In this document: positions 44,997 through 54,265 of the stretch, piece by piece
How the letters are laid out: every line of letters begins with the position of its first letter
Numbering within the stretch: position 1 is the first letter of the stretch
Assembly: GCF_018861125.1 (NCBI RefSeq)
Contig: NZ_JAHKQN010000005.1
Coordinates: 34,056-98,055, forward strand
From: Cellulophaga baltica
Lineage (GTDB): Bacteria; Bacteroidota; Bacteroidia; Flavobacteriales; Flavobacteriaceae
Length of the DNA stretch: 64,000 nucleotides
Reading direction: 5' to 3'
Program-made: the position numbers and the translations under genes
The notes under the pieces: model-generated
What the model was told of the DNA's origin: nothing
Databases searched by the model: none
Seen by the model: the letters and a program-made list of their open reading frames with translations, nothing else

Positions 44997-47212
44997 AGAA
45001 GAGTTTCTCATACATACTTTTATTAATTGTCTTTTCATTCTTCATGTTTAGCACATGGCAACCTATCTTTGCTCAAGATAATGTAACATCACGAGCCAAA
45101 ATAGAAAAATTCTTTATAGACTCCAGGGCATATAAAAATCAAGATAAAATAGATTTAGCACTTGATTCGCTTGAAAAATCACTAGCACTTGCTCAAGAAA
45201 TTGAAGATGAAAAATCGGTTATAGATTGCTATCATGAATTTTCATTATTATACCTTAAATTAAACAAAATAGATCAATCTATTCTATTTTGGGATCGCGC
45301 AGAAGTAATCTTAAAAGATCTTGAATACCCTTATGGCAATGCAGTTCACAAATATATTGACGCACTTCACCTTTACAAACAAGAAAAGTATTATTTAGCA
45401 AATTTTGAGTTAGATAAAGCTACTCAAATGACCAACGTTCGTAATTTAACATTACATATTCTTTTAGCAAAAGGTTTTATTTATCTTGAATTACCTAAAT
45501 ACGATGACGCCATAAAGCACTTTAATTCACTAATTGTAAATAACGATAGTGACGAGAAAGATTATATAGCTACTAGAGCTTATATTGGTTTAACCTTATT
45601 GAAGATTAAAACCCAACAACCTGAAAAGGCAATTCAATATGGAAAACAAGGACTTGAGCTTGCTGAAAAAAATAAGTTTTTTTATGAAATTCAAGAACTT
45701 AATGAAATTTTAGCTGCAACTAGCGAAACACTAGGCAATTTTGAAGCGTCACTCATTTATAGTAAAAAATTAATTCAGATTAAAGATTCTGTTTACAATG
45801 TATCAAAGATTAATTCTGAAACAAAAACAGCTAATAGTACAGAGTTTACTTTATTAAATAATATTATAAACAATCAAGATAAAGAAATTGAAAAATTAAA
45901 AGAATCTGGTAGTAGAACCCAAATCGTAATTATCCTTACTTCTGCATTTTTAACCATCATATCTCTTTTAGCTGTTTCACTATACCGAAATAACCAAATT
46001 AAATTAAAAACAAACGATTTACTTCAAACTAAAAACACTGAATTAGAAGCATCACGCGATGCAGCCGTAAAGGCAATGGAAACAAAAACTAATTTCCTTT
46101 CAACAGTAAGTCATGAGCTTAGAACACCTCTCTATGCGGTTACTGGCCTAACGCATTTGTTATTAGAAGAAAACCCAAGTGAAAGCCAAAAAGAGCATTT
46201 AAAAGCACTTAAATTTTCTGGGGATTACCTATTAAGCTTTATTAATGACATTTTACAACTAAATAAGATTGATGCTGATAAGCTTGAGCCTGTAAATACG
46301 GAATTCAATTTAAAAAAGGTGCTTACTGAAGTAATTAGCTCATTACAGCAGAGTGCTAGAGAAAATAATACTAAAATTGTATTAGAACACGACGAAAAGA
46401 TACCAAATAGCTTGTTGAGTGATTCAATGAAAATCTCTCAAATCCTTATAAATCTTGTCGGCAATGGCTTGAAATTCACTAAAGGAGGTGAGGTAACTGT
46501 AATTACCAAATTAGCTAAAAAAGAGGAAGAAAATGTAACTATATATTTTGAAATAAAAGATAATGGTATTGGTATTTCAAAAGATCAGATAATTAATATT
46601 TTTGATAGTTTTGAACAAGGCTCTATACAAATTAATCGTGAATATGGTGGTACAGGGCTTGGTTTAACTATCGTAAAAAGCTTACTAGGCTTATTTAATA
46701 GTAAAATCAATTTAAAAAGTGAGTTAGGAAAAGGAAGTTCATTCTTTTTTGAAATTGACATGCTTAGTAATGACAATGACGCAGTTCAAGATATAGGTTT
46801 TGAAATAGCAGATCAAGAATTTGACTTTAAAGGTTTAAATTTATTAATTGTTGAAGACAACAAGATCAACCAAGTGATTACTAAAAAAATGTTACTTAAA
46901 AAAGAGATGACCTGCGATATTGCCAGCAATGGTACTGATGCCGTAGAAATGGTATCTCAGAATAAATATGACGCCATTTTAATGGATATTCATATGCCAG
47001 GTATTAGTGGTGACGAAGCGACTATACTCATTAGAAAATTTAACAAAAAAGTTCCAATTATAGCATTAACGGCAATTTCTTTAGATGATAGTTTAGAGGT
47101 TTTCTATGCTGCAGGATGTAATGACGTTGTTACAAAACCTTTTAAACCAGAAGTTTTCTATCAAAAAATTGGCGAGAACATCTTTTTCCCAAAACCACTT
47201 TCTAGTTCTTAG
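44993..47212 (+). CDS. Hybrid sensor histidine kinase with TPR sensor domain (TTG start)
   Basis: 739 residues. A signal sequence (1-27, ending FAQD) leads to a periplasmic helical region with TPR-like repeats (about 35-270), a membrane segment (about 312-330), a HisKA domain with FLSTVSHELRTPLYAVTGL (His around 374), HATPase (NLVGNGLKF, GTGLGLTIVKSL) and a C-terminal receiver (from 616, LLIVEDNKINQ, Asp in ILMDIHMPG around 664, Lys in VTKPFKP). The start TTG overlaps the gap stop as TTGA, so translation is probably coupled. No DNA-binding partner lies next to it. Confidence 0.9.
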   Translation: MKKSFSYILLLIVFSFFMFSTWQPIFAQDNVTSRAKIEKFFIDSRAYKNQDKIDLALDSLEKSLALAQEIEDEKSVIDCYHEFSLLYLKLNKIDQSILFWDRAEVILKDLEYPYGNAVHKYIDALHLYKQEKYYLANFELDKATQMTNVRNLTLHILLAKGFIYLELPKYDDAIKHFNSLIVNNDSDEKDYIATRAYIGLTLLKIKTQQPEKAIQYGKQGLELAEKNKFFYEIQELNEILAATSETLGNFEASLIYSKKLIQIKDSVYNVSKINSETKTANSTEFTLLNNIINNQDKEIEKLKESGSRTQIVIILTSAFLTIISLLAVSLYRNNQIKLKTNDLLQTKNTELEASRDAAVKAMETKTNFLSTVSHELRTPLYAVTGLTHLLLEENPSESQKEHLKALKFSGDYLLSFINDILQLNKIDADKLEPVNTEFNLKKVLTEVISSLQQSARENNTKIVLEHDEKIPNSLLSDSMKISQILINLVGNGLKFTKGGEVTVITKLAKKEEENVTIYFEIKDNGIGISKDQIINIFDSFEQGSIQINREYGGTGLGLTIVKSLLGLFNSKINLKSELGKGSSFFFEIDMLSNDNDAVQDIGFEIADQEFDFKGLNLLIVEDNKINQVITKKMLLKKEMTCDIASNGTDAVEMVSQNKYDAILMDIHMPGISGDEATILIRKFNKKVPIIALTAISLDDSLEVFYAAGCNDVVTKPFKPEVFYQKIGENIFFPKPLSSS

Positions 47213-48200
47213 CAACTGTTGTTATTTTTTCATTCAACAACGAAGCCCCATTATTTAAAAATTCGTGTTTAATCGTTATATAACAAAGCTCGTTCACCTT
47301 TGTATTTAAACGCACATAGTCTTTTTCAGTAGTTAAAATCAAATCTTTACTATTAAAGAGTGCTATCTCATTATCTGTAAAAAAATGATGGTCTCGATAT
47401 TCTAAATGCTCAACAGTAACATTATTTTTTTCTAAAAATGCTACTAAAGGTTTCGGGTTTGCAATACCTGTCACCAAAGTTACTTTTCTATTTTGTAGAG
47501 ACTCTAATGGTATTTCTAAACCTTTTAACTGATTATCGTATTTTAAATAACTAAATAAAACTTCCTGCTTTTTATGTGGATTTATTTTTTTAACAATTTT
47601 ATGCTGTTCTTCTTTAGATATATTTTCTGGGCACTTGGTAACCACTATTACTCCTGCACGTTTAGCCTCAAGTTTACTGTCACGTAAGGTTCCTGTTGGC
47701 AAATACCAATCATTGACAAATAAATTATCGTAGGCAGTAAGTAATACTGAAAATTTAGGCCTTACTTTTCGGTGCTGAAAAGCATCATCTAACAATATAA
47801 CATCAGGCTTAATTGTTTCTTGTAAAATTGAAATTCCATTTTGTCGATCAGCGTCAACACTTACTGCTATTGTTGGAAATTTAGAATAAATTTGAAACGG
47901 CTCATCACCCAAAACCTCCACAGTAGTAAATTTATCAGCCAATTGAAAACCTTTAGATTTTCTACCGTAACCACGACTTAAAACTGCAATATTACTTGTT
48001 GGTTTTAAAACATCAATTAAGTACTCAATCATAGGTGTTTTACCAGTACCACCAACACTTAAGTTACCCACACAAATAGTTGGTGTGTTATAACTTTTTG
48101 AAGCAAAAAAACCTTTGTCAAATAAAAAGTTACGCAGGTAAACCACCAAAGCGTACACTAAAGAAATAGGAAATACTAATATTTTAAATACCTTCATCAA
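47202..48200 (-). CDS. lpxK: Tetraacyldisaccharide 4-prime-kinase
   Basis: 332 residues. It phosphorylates the lipid A disaccharide at the inner membrane. The P-loop is in CVGNLSVGGTGKTPMIEYL, followed by VLSRGYGRKSKGF, VSVDADRQNGI and LLDDAFQHRKVRP, the LpxK catalytic stretch. One N-terminal membrane segment anchors the enzyme. The stop overlaps the convergent kinase gene by 11 bases, and the start is 48 bases from the divergent Nif3-like gene. Confidence 0.95.
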   Translation of the reverse strand: MMKVFKILVFPISLVYALVVYLRNFLFDKGFFASKSYNTPTICVGNLSVGGTGKTPMIEYLIDVLKPTSNIAVLSRGYGRKSKGFQLADKFTTVEVLGDEPFQIYSKFPTIAVSVDADRQNGISILQETIKPDVILLDDAFQHRKVRPKFSVLLTAYDNLFVNDWYLPTGTLRDSKLEAKRAGVIVVTKCPENISKEEQHKIVKKINPHKKQEVLFSYLKYDNQLKGLEIPLESLQNRKVTLVTGIANPKPLVAFLEKNNVTVEHLEYRDHHFFTDNEIALFNSKDLILTTEKDYVRLNTKVNELCYITIKHEFLNNGASLLNEKITTVAKN

Positions 48201-48219
48201 GAACGAAAGTATAATATTT

Positions 48220-48227
48220 TATCTTTG
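48220..48227 (+). promoter_or_regulatory. -7 box upstream of the Nif3-like gene
   Basis: TATCTTTG, 21 bases before the ATG at 48249, matches TAnnTTTG. No TTG is seen at the -33 distance. It would serve the two-gene unit 48249-50126. Confidence 0.45.
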
Positions 48228-48248
48228 AAAAATAGATAAATTTATAAA

Positions 48249-49343
48249 ATGATTGTAAAGCAAGTAACTGATATTCTTGAAGAATTAGCTCCATTGGCTT
48301 ATGCAGAAGATTTTGACAATGTTGGCCTTTTAGTAGGTGATGCTAATATGGAAGTAACTAGCGTTTTAGTTACCCTTGATACTTTAGAAGATGTGGTTGA
48401 TGAAGCCATTGCAGAAAAATGTAATTTAATAATAAGCTTTCATCCTATTATTTTTGGTGGATTAAAAAAAATTACTGGCACAAATTACGTGCAACGTGTC
48501 GTAATAAAAGCTATACAAAATAATATAGCAATTTACAGTATGCATACTGCCTTAGACAATTCTAACCAAGGTGTAAATGCTAAAATATGTGAAGTTTTAG
48601 GGTTGCAAAACACAACTATTTTAATACCACAAAAGGGAACAATAAAAAAATTAACCACTTACGTTCCTAAAGATGAAGCAGAAAATTTAAAAAATATACT
48701 ATTTGAAGCTGGAGCTGGCAATATTGGTAATTACAGCAATTGTAGTTTTGGCACAAATGGCATAGGAAGCTATAAAGCTGAACAAAATGCAAACCCTGTA
48801 AAGGGAGAATTTGGAAAAACACATTTTGAAGAAGAAACACAAATTAGTGTCACTTTTGAAAAAGCGGCAGAAGCAAAAGTTCTTAATGCTTTAAAAGAAA
48901 ATCATTCTTACGAAGAAGTAGCTTATGAGGTATTAACCTTAGAAAACACAAACCAAAATATTGGCATCGGAATGGTTGGTGAACTTGAAAATTCAATACC
49001 AGAAACCGATTTTTTAAGTTTTGTTAAAGAAAAAATGAATGCTGAAGGAATTCGTCATTCTGCGCTGTTAGGAAAAAAAATTAGGCGTGTAGCTGTTTTA
49101 GGTGGTAGCGGGGCATTTGCCATAAACGCCGCAAAGCACGCCAATGCTGATATTTTTATATCTTCAGACATAAAATACCATCAATTTTATGAAGCTGAAG
49201 GCAAAATGATAGTCGCAGATATTGGACACTATGAAACTGAGCAGTTTACAAAAAATTTATTAGTTGACTATCTTACAAAAAAAATCCCTAATTTTGCAAT
49301 CCGTTTATCGGGTTGTAAAACAAATCCCATCAAGTATTTTTAA
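48249..49343 (+). CDS. Nif3-like dinuclear metal-centre protein (DUF34)
   Basis: 364 residues, the longer form with a middle PII-like insert (about 125-235). Metal ligands are seen in IISFHPIIFGGLKKI, YSMHTALDN, GGSGAF and the late HYETEQF. The family forms hexameric toroids with a two-metal site, and a GTP cyclohydrolase I type 2 label is often transferred without proof. It is followed 3 bases later by the CT398-like coiled-coil gene, a pairing conserved widely across bacteria. Confidence 0.93.
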   Translation: MIVKQVTDILEELAPLAYAEDFDNVGLLVGDANMEVTSVLVTLDTLEDVVDEAIAEKCNLIISFHPIIFGGLKKITGTNYVQRVVIKAIQNNIAIYSMHTALDNSNQGVNAKICEVLGLQNTTILIPQKGTIKKLTTYVPKDEAENLKNILFEAGAGNIGNYSNCSFGTNGIGSYKAEQNANPVKGEFGKTHFEEETQISVTFEKAAEAKVLNALKENHSYEEVAYEVLTLENTNQNIGIGMVGELENSIPETDFLSFVKEKMNAEGIRHSALLGKKIRRVAVLGGSGAFAINAAKHANADIFISSDIKYHQFYEAEGKMIVADIGHYETEQFTKNLLVDYLTKKIPNFAIRLSGCKTNPIKYF

Positions 49344-49346
49344 AAT

Positions 49347-50126
49347 ATGGCAACAAAAAAAGAAGCGACAGTAGAACAGAAATTAAGAGCATTATATGAT
49401 TTGCAATTAATAGATTCTAGAGTTGATGAAATACGCAATGTTAGAGGTGAATTACCTTTAGAGGTTGAAGATTTAGAAGATGAAGTATTAGGTCTTAAAA
49501 CTAGAATGGAGAAGTTGAAGACTGATGTAGAGACTATCAACTACGAGATCACAGCTAAAAAGAACATGATTGATGATGCTAAAACTTTGATGAAAAAATA
49601 TACTGAGCAGCAAAAAAATGTTCGTAACAGTAGAGAATTTAATTCTATATCAAAAGAAATCGAATTTCAAGAATTAGAAATTCAATTAGCAGAAAAAAAC
49701 ATTAAAGAGTTCAAAGCTCAAATAGACCAAAAGAAAAGTGTAATAGCTGACACTAAAGAGCGTTACAGTGCTCGTGAGTCTCACTTAAAGCATAAAAAAG
49801 GAGAGTTAAGCGATATTTTAGCTGAAACTGAAAAAGAAGAAAAAGCTCTTTTATTAAAGTCTGAAGAATTTCAAACTGAAATAGAAGATCGTTTAGTTAT
49901 TGCTTACAAACGTATTCGTACGAATGTAAAAAATGGTTTAGCTGTTGTGCCAATTGAAAGAGGTGCTTCTGGTGGCTCATTCTTTACAATTCCACCACAA
50001 GTTCAAGTAGAAATTGCTTCTCGTAAAAAAATTATTACTGATGAGCATAGTGGTCGTATTTTAGTTGATCCTGTTTTAGCTGAAGAAGAACAAGAAAAAA
50101 TGCAAGCTTTATTTACTAAGCTGTAA
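49347..50126 (+). CDS. CT398-like coiled-coil protein with degenerate, Cys-free zinc ribbon
   Basis: 259 residues. A long antiparallel coiled coil (about 5-185) is followed by a C-terminal domain that aligns with the C4 zinc ribbon of this family, but every Cys is gone: ERGASGGSFFTIPPQ stands for the first CxxC knuckle and TDEHSGRILVDP for CxxCgRiL. The whole protein contains no cysteine. The CdsZ/CT398 family is linked to secretion or RNA polymerase contacts in other bacteria. Here metal binding through Cys is impossible. It is in an operon with the Nif3-like gene, as elsewhere. Confidence 0.88.
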   Translation: MATKKEATVEQKLRALYDLQLIDSRVDEIRNVRGELPLEVEDLEDEVLGLKTRMEKLKTDVETINYEITAKKNMIDDAKTLMKKYTEQQKNVRNSREFNSISKEIEFQELEIQLAEKNIKEFKAQIDQKKSVIADTKERYSARESHLKHKKGELSDILAETEKEEKALLLKSEEFQTEIEDRLVIAYKRIRTNVKNGLAVVPIERGASGGSFFTIPPQVQVEIASRKKIITDEHSGRILVDPVLAEEEQEKMQALFTKL

Positions 50127-50150
50127 TTTTAAAATTATATTATCTTATAA

Positions 50151-50182
50151 AAAAACCTCTAAGAAATTTCTTAGAGGTTTTT
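50151..50182. terminator. Palindromic terminator between the CT398-like gene and kmo
   Basis: A perfect 16-base inverted repeat (50151-50166 with 50167-50182) with A and T ends. It is bidirectional: it ends the Nif3 operon on the plus strand and kmo on the minus strand. Confidence 0.88.
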
Positions 50183-50208
50183 TACTTTTATAGGGTATTA
50201 CAAATACT

Positions 50209-51555
50209 TTATTCTTCAAGCATTCCTAATATCATATGCTCTACTTGAGCACTATTCCATTTTTCTTCAATATCATCAAGCTGCATAACTTCTTTCATAA
50301 TTGCTTCTTGTGCATCGCCTAATGCTAAAGCTTCCGCATAAGGTCTATCAGAAAAAGTTACACGAGAATATACAGGTATCCATTTATCAGGGTGCAAACT
50401 TGCAAAGTGTTTTTCTATTTTCTTTTGCAATAAAAATTTTGGATCTGCGGTTTTTGTGCTCATCTCTACAAAATTTCTATAGCTAAGCGTTGCTATAGCA
50501 TCAGTATTTTCTTTACGAGCTACTTCATATTCTCTAAATATGGCTTTCCAATCATCACCATGCTTCTTTATAATGTCATTTAAGACAAAAATATCTTCAA
50601 AACCTGCATTCATACCTTGACCATAAAAAGGAACAACAGCATGCGCAGAATCACCTACTAAAGCAACTTTATCCCAATACGTCCAAGGGAAACATTTCAT
50701 TGTCACCATAGCACTAGTTGGGTGATTAAAGAAATCTTCGGTAAGATTCTCTAACTCTGGCATTATATTAGGGAAATACTTTGTGAAAAATTCTTTCGCC
50801 TCTGCTTTGGTAGTAATATTCTCAAATGATACTTCACCTTCAAAAGGCATAAAAAGTGTACAGGTAAAACTACCATCTAAATTGGGCATTGCAATAAGCA
50901 TAAACTTACCACGAGGCCATATATGAAATGAATTTTTGTTTAGTTTATGCGTACCATCCTCATTAGGCGCAATGGTTAATTCTTTATAGCCAACATCAAT
51001 AAAATCTTGCGAATAATCAAAACGACTTCTACGTTGCATTTTATGACGCACTCTTGAAAAAGCTCCGTCACAACCAAAAATAAGATCGTAATTATATTCT
51101 TGCCACTCCCCTTTTTCAGTTTCACCAGTAAATAATTTAGCTTCTGGCAAATCTACATCCCAAACTTTTTCCTCAAAACGAAATTTAACACCTTTCGCTT
51201 CGGCTAAATCAATCATCTTTTTGTTCAGTACTCCACGAGAAATAGACCAAATAGCCTCACCTTCTTTACCGTATTTTTGGTAATATTCTTCTTGCCCCAC
51301 CAAATGCATAGCGCGTTTATCTAAGGGAATTGCTATTTTTTTAATTTCATTTTCAATGCCTACTTCATTTAAGGCATTCCAACCTCTATTACTCATTGCT
51401 AAGTTAATAGAGCGGCCTGAAAATTTTATACCTCTAATATCGGGTCTACGGTCAAAAACAGTAATATCATGTCCAAATTTCTTTAGATATATTGCTAATA
51501 ATGATCCTACTAAACCAGAACCAATTATGGCAATTTTTTTTGGAGTGTGTGTCAT
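50209..51555 (-). CDS. kmo: Kynurenine 3-monooxygenase
   Basis: 448 residues. FAD-binding GSGLVGSLLAIYLKKFGH, the middle DG-type motif and VALVGDSAHAVVPFYGQGMNAGFED are those of class A flavin monooxygenases. The KMO-like features are FDRRPDIRG near the start, KFSGRSINLAMSNRGWNAL, and a hydrophobic tail. It hydroxylates kynurenine to 3-hydroxykynurenine with NADPH. The next enzyme, kynureninase (kynU), is encoded at 54266-55540 on the same strand but three genes away, so not in one operon. Confidence 0.93.
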   Translation of the reverse strand: MTHTPKKIAIIGSGLVGSLLAIYLKKFGHDITVFDRRPDIRGIKFSGRSINLAMSNRGWNALNEVGIENEIKKIAIPLDKRAMHLVGQEEYYQKYGKEGEAIWSISRGVLNKKMIDLAEAKGVKFRFEEKVWDVDLPEAKLFTGETEKGEWQEYNYDLIFGCDGAFSRVRHKMQRRSRFDYSQDFIDVGYKELTIAPNEDGTHKLNKNSFHIWPRGKFMLIAMPNLDGSFTCTLFMPFEGEVSFENITTKAEAKEFFTKYFPNIMPELENLTEDFFNHPTSAMVTMKCFPWTYWDKVALVGDSAHAVVPFYGQGMNAGFEDIFVLNDIIKKHGDDWKAIFREYEVARKENTDAIATLSYRNFVEMSTKTADPKFLLQKKIEKHFASLHPDKWIPVYSRVTFSDRPYAEALALGDAQEAIMKEVMQLDDIEEKWNSAQVEHMILGMLEE

Positions 51556-51603
51556 ATAATCCTTATTCGGAGAAAAGTATTGCTTTTAAAGATACAAAAA
51601 ACT

Positions 51604-51641
51604 AAAAAAATCCTTCGTTTATAAACACAAAGGATTTTTTT
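51604..51641 (-). terminator. Terminator after clpP
   Basis: A stem of 12 bases (51604-51615 with 51630-51641) with an inner self-complementary segment GTTTATAAAC in the loop and A/T flanks. On the minus strand it follows the clpP stop by 33 bases. Confidence 0.75.
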
Positions 51642-51673
51642 AAAAAGTATCTAAAATTGTAGTCTTTTAATTC

Positions 51674-52222
51674 TTATTCTAAAATACCATCAACAATACC
51701 GTAAGCGATAGATTCTTCTGCACCCATCCAGTAATCACGATCAAAGTCTTTCATAACTCTATCATAATCTTGACCACAGTTATCTGCTAAAATTCTAGCA
51801 CTTAACTCTTTTGTTTTGATAATTTCTTTTGCTTGTATTTCAATATTTGAAGCTTGGCCTCTTGCACCACCACTTGGTTGGTGAATCATTACCTGAGCAT
51901 GTGGCTGAATAAAACGTCTACCTTTTTTACCTACAGACAATAAAATAGAACCCATTGATGCTGCCAAACCCGTACAAATTGTTGAAACTGGGCTTTTAAG
52001 CGATTTTATAGTATCATACATTGCAAAACCTGAAGTTACATAACCTCCTGGGCTATTAATGTATAATTGTATTTCTTTATCGTTTTGCATATCTAAGTAC
52101 AACAAACGATCAATAACATGCTTTGCAGAATCGTCATCAACCATTCCCCAAAGGAAGACCTTACGCTCTTCTAACATTTTTTCGTCTATAGCCTCTTGTA
52201 TTTTTCCTTTTTTTGAACTCAT
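51674..52222 (-). CDS. clpP: ClpP-type serine protease subunit
   Basis: 182 residues, shorter than typical ClpP (about 200) because it lacks a long N-terminal propeptide. The catalytic triad is Ser89 (GLAASMGSILL), His114 (HAQVMIHQP) and Asp163 (DFDRDYWM). INSPGGYVTSGFAMYDTI is the conserved oligomer region. Bacteroidota often carry more than one clpP. No clpX lies adjacent, so this may be a secondary copy rather than the main clpP-clpX pair. Cytoplasmic. Confidence 0.9.
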   Translation of the reverse strand: MSSKKGKIQEAIDEKMLEERKVFLWGMVDDDSAKHVIDRLLYLDMQNDKEIQLYINSPGGYVTSGFAMYDTIKSLKSPVSTICTGLAASMGSILLSVGKKGRRFIQPHAQVMIHQPSGGARGQASNIEIQAKEIIKTKELSARILADNCGQDYDRVMKDFDRDYWMGAEESIAYGIVDGILE

Positions 52223-52244
52223 TTCTATATTTCTTATTGATTAT

Positions 52245-52252
52245 CAAAATTA
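52245..52252 (-). promoter_or_regulatory. -7 box upstream of clpP
   Basis: TAATTTTG on the minus strand, 23 bases before the ATG at 52222, fits TAnnTTTG. The nearest candidate TTG upstream is 26 bases away. Confidence 0.4.
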
Positions 52253-52318
52253 ATCAAATTATAGTTAATTGCGATGCACAATTAACGACTCATTTAAATT
52301 ATGTAGTTGAAAAGCTAC

Positions 52319-52326
52319 TATCTTTG
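52319..52326 (+). promoter_or_regulatory. -7 box upstream of the 52343 gene
   Basis: TATCTTTG, 16 bases before the ATG at 52343, matches TAnnTTTG. It would serve the two-gene run 52343-54195. Confidence 0.45.
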
Positions 52327-52342
52327 ATTAAAAATAAAGAAA

Positions 52343-53017
52343 ATGAAAAAATCTATTGGTATTATCTTGTTTGTTTCTCTGTTTTTAATGAGTTATAACA
52401 CTGACAAAAAAGAAACTAAAAATATTAATTTAGAACAAAAATCTAGTATTTTAGAGAATATTGCACTTGCTAATGGTTTTAAAAATTGGAAAAACGTAAA
52501 AGAAATTCAGTTTACTTTTAATGTAGATAGAGCTGGCAACCACACTGAGCGTAGTTGGATTTGGAATACAAAAACAAACGATGTTACTTCAAAAACTGAT
52601 AAAGAAACAATAAGTTACAATCGTGGTTCTTTAACAGATGAAACTTCAAAAACAAATGCAAAATTTATTAATGATAAATTTTGGTTATTAGTCCCTTTTC
52701 AACTAAAATGGGACGCTGAAAACTTTACCCACATACACACTAAAAAAGCCACTGCTCCTATCAGTAACAAATCAATGCAAAAACTTACCATTGTTTACGG
52801 TAATGAAGGTGGCTATACACCTGGTGATGCTTACGACCTATATTTTGGTGATGATTATATGCTTAAAGAATGGGTTTTTAGAAAAGGAAACCAAAAAGAA
52901 CCTTCAATGGTTACGACTTGGGAAGATTATACAGAGATTAACGGAATTAAACTTGCTCAAACACACAAAAACAATGATGGGTTTAAATTGTATTTCACTG
53001 ATCTAGTAATTAAATAA
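52343..53017 (+). CDS. Exported protein of unknown function
   Basis: 224 residues with an N-terminal signal (1-18, IGIILFVSLFLMSYN). The place where a lipoprotein would have Cys reads Tyr, so it is secreted or anchored by its uncleaved signal. The mature part has strand-rich segments (EIQFTFNVDRAGNH, RSWIWNTKTNDVT, WEDYTEINGIKLAQTHKNN) that recall LolA-like or lipoprotein-sorting folds, but I cannot assign a family. It lies 8 bases before the next exported-protein gene, so the two probably act together. Confidence 0.75.
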   Translation: MKKSIGIILFVSLFLMSYNTDKKETKNINLEQKSSILENIALANGFKNWKNVKEIQFTFNVDRAGNHTERSWIWNTKTNDVTSKTDKETISYNRGSLTDETSKTNAKFINDKFWLLVPFQLKWDAENFTHIHTKKATAPISNKSMQKLTIVYGNEGGYTPGDAYDLYFGDDYMLKEWVFRKGNQKEPSMVTTWEDYTEINGIKLAQTHKNNDGFKLYFTDLVIK

Positions 53018-53025
53018 AAAGCTCA

Positions 53026-54195
53026 ATGAGGTTCATTTATTTATTTTTAGTGATATGCAATATCAGTTTTGGTCAAAATATCAAAAGTAGTGTTGTATTA
53101 AACAAGGAGAACAATGAACCTCTTGAATTTGTTAGTGTTTACAATGCATTAGACCACACAGCCACCAATAAAGAAGGCCGTTTTTCTTTTTCATCAAGTT
53201 TAGATTCTATATATTTTTATAAAGTTGGCTACCAGAAACTTAATACTACTTTTAACACTACACAAGATACTATTTTTTTAGAAAAAAATATTTTTAAGCT
53301 TGATGAAGTAATTGTATCAAATGAAAAAAGCTTACTTGAAAAAATAAAAGATTCAATTAAAACGAATTATGTATTAACCCCTTACAACGAAAAATTCTTT
53401 TTACGAGCCTTATTAAAAACGAATGGAGATATCAGTCGTTTGCAAGATATTCAAGGCAAATTAAAACGAAAAACTTCACTCTACACACGAAAAATAGACA
53501 TTACTAAAAAAGATTATGCTGTTGAAATTACCAACATGCGTAAAATTGGCATAGCCACCGATGAAGAATATAGCTATTTTGTATTTCCTTCATTTTACGA
53601 CCTACTCCTATCATTTGTTAGACTCAATGCTACAGGTGACAATTTTGTTTTAACTAAAAAGTATTTTGATAATGGAAAGAAAATTAAATGGGAATTTAGT
53701 TCCGTTTTTAATGAGGATGAAATAAATATTAGCGGTTATTATATCGTCAACTTAGAAGATATGGCTTTTGAATATTTCAATTTAAAATCTAACCCATTAA
53801 ACCCAAAATTTACTATCAACAAAAAATTTAAATACAGAACAACTTATTACGAAATTGAAACTGTGTTTAAAAAAGACAAAGAAAATGACAAGTACTTTAT
53901 TGAACTTGCTAAATTCAACACCAATGTAGAATCTTCATTAAAAGATGAAAGCAAACTAAATATTTACAATGCTACATTTTTACTAAGTTCATCAAACAAC
54001 TTTGAAGATTTAGAAGTAAAAAGCAACATTAAGGAAGATAGAGACATCTTTAAATTAAATTATAAATACGATGAAGATTTTTGGAATGAACAAAATCAAT
54101 TGTTGCTAACTAACGAGATGCTAGAGTTTATTGAAAAAATGAAAGTTATAGATAAACAAAACAATAAAATAAGAATTAAAACCAATATTAAATAA
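53026..54195 (+). CDS. Exported CarboxypepD_reg-like domain protein
   Basis: 389 residues with a signal peptide (1-16, ending SFGQ). Residues about 20-95 are a CarboxypepD_reg-like beta-sandwich (VVLNKENNEPLEFVSVYN, TNKEGRFSF, KLDEVIVS). In TonB-dependent receptors this is followed by a plug, but here the next 290 residues are a charged, strand-rich domain with no plug or barrel. The domain is common at Bacteroidota outer membranes. Co-transcribed with the gene at 52343, with an imperfect terminator after it. Confidence 0.82.
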   Translation: MRFIYLFLVICNISFGQNIKSSVVLNKENNEPLEFVSVYNALDHTATNKEGRFSFSSSLDSIYFYKVGYQKLNTTFNTTQDTIFLEKNIFKLDEVIVSNEKSLLEKIKDSIKTNYVLTPYNEKFFLRALLKTNGDISRLQDIQGKLKRKTSLYTRKIDITKKDYAVEITNMRKIGIATDEEYSYFVFPSFYDLLLSFVRLNATGDNFVLTKKYFDNGKKIKWEFSSVFNEDEINISGYYIVNLEDMAFEYFNLKSNPLNPKFTINKKFKYRTTYYEIETVFKKDKENDKYFIELAKFNTNVESSLKDESKLNIYNATFLLSSSNNFEDLEVKSNIKEDRDIFKLNYKYDEDFWNEQNQLLLTNEMLEFIEKMKVIDKQNNKIRIKTNIK

Positions 54196-54196
54196 A

Positions 54197-54244
54197 AAAC
54201 TATCACTCTAGCAATCTTCAAAAGAAGCTAAGAGCAATAGTTTT
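54197..54244. terminator. Imperfect terminator between the 53026 gene and kynU
   Basis: An outer stem AAAACTAT (54197-54204 with 54237-54244) and a partly matched inner stem enclose a loop with AGAAG, flanked by A and T runs. It would act on the convergent genes in both directions. Confidence 0.6.
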
Positions 54245-54265
54245 CTATCTTATTTCAGTATGTTT

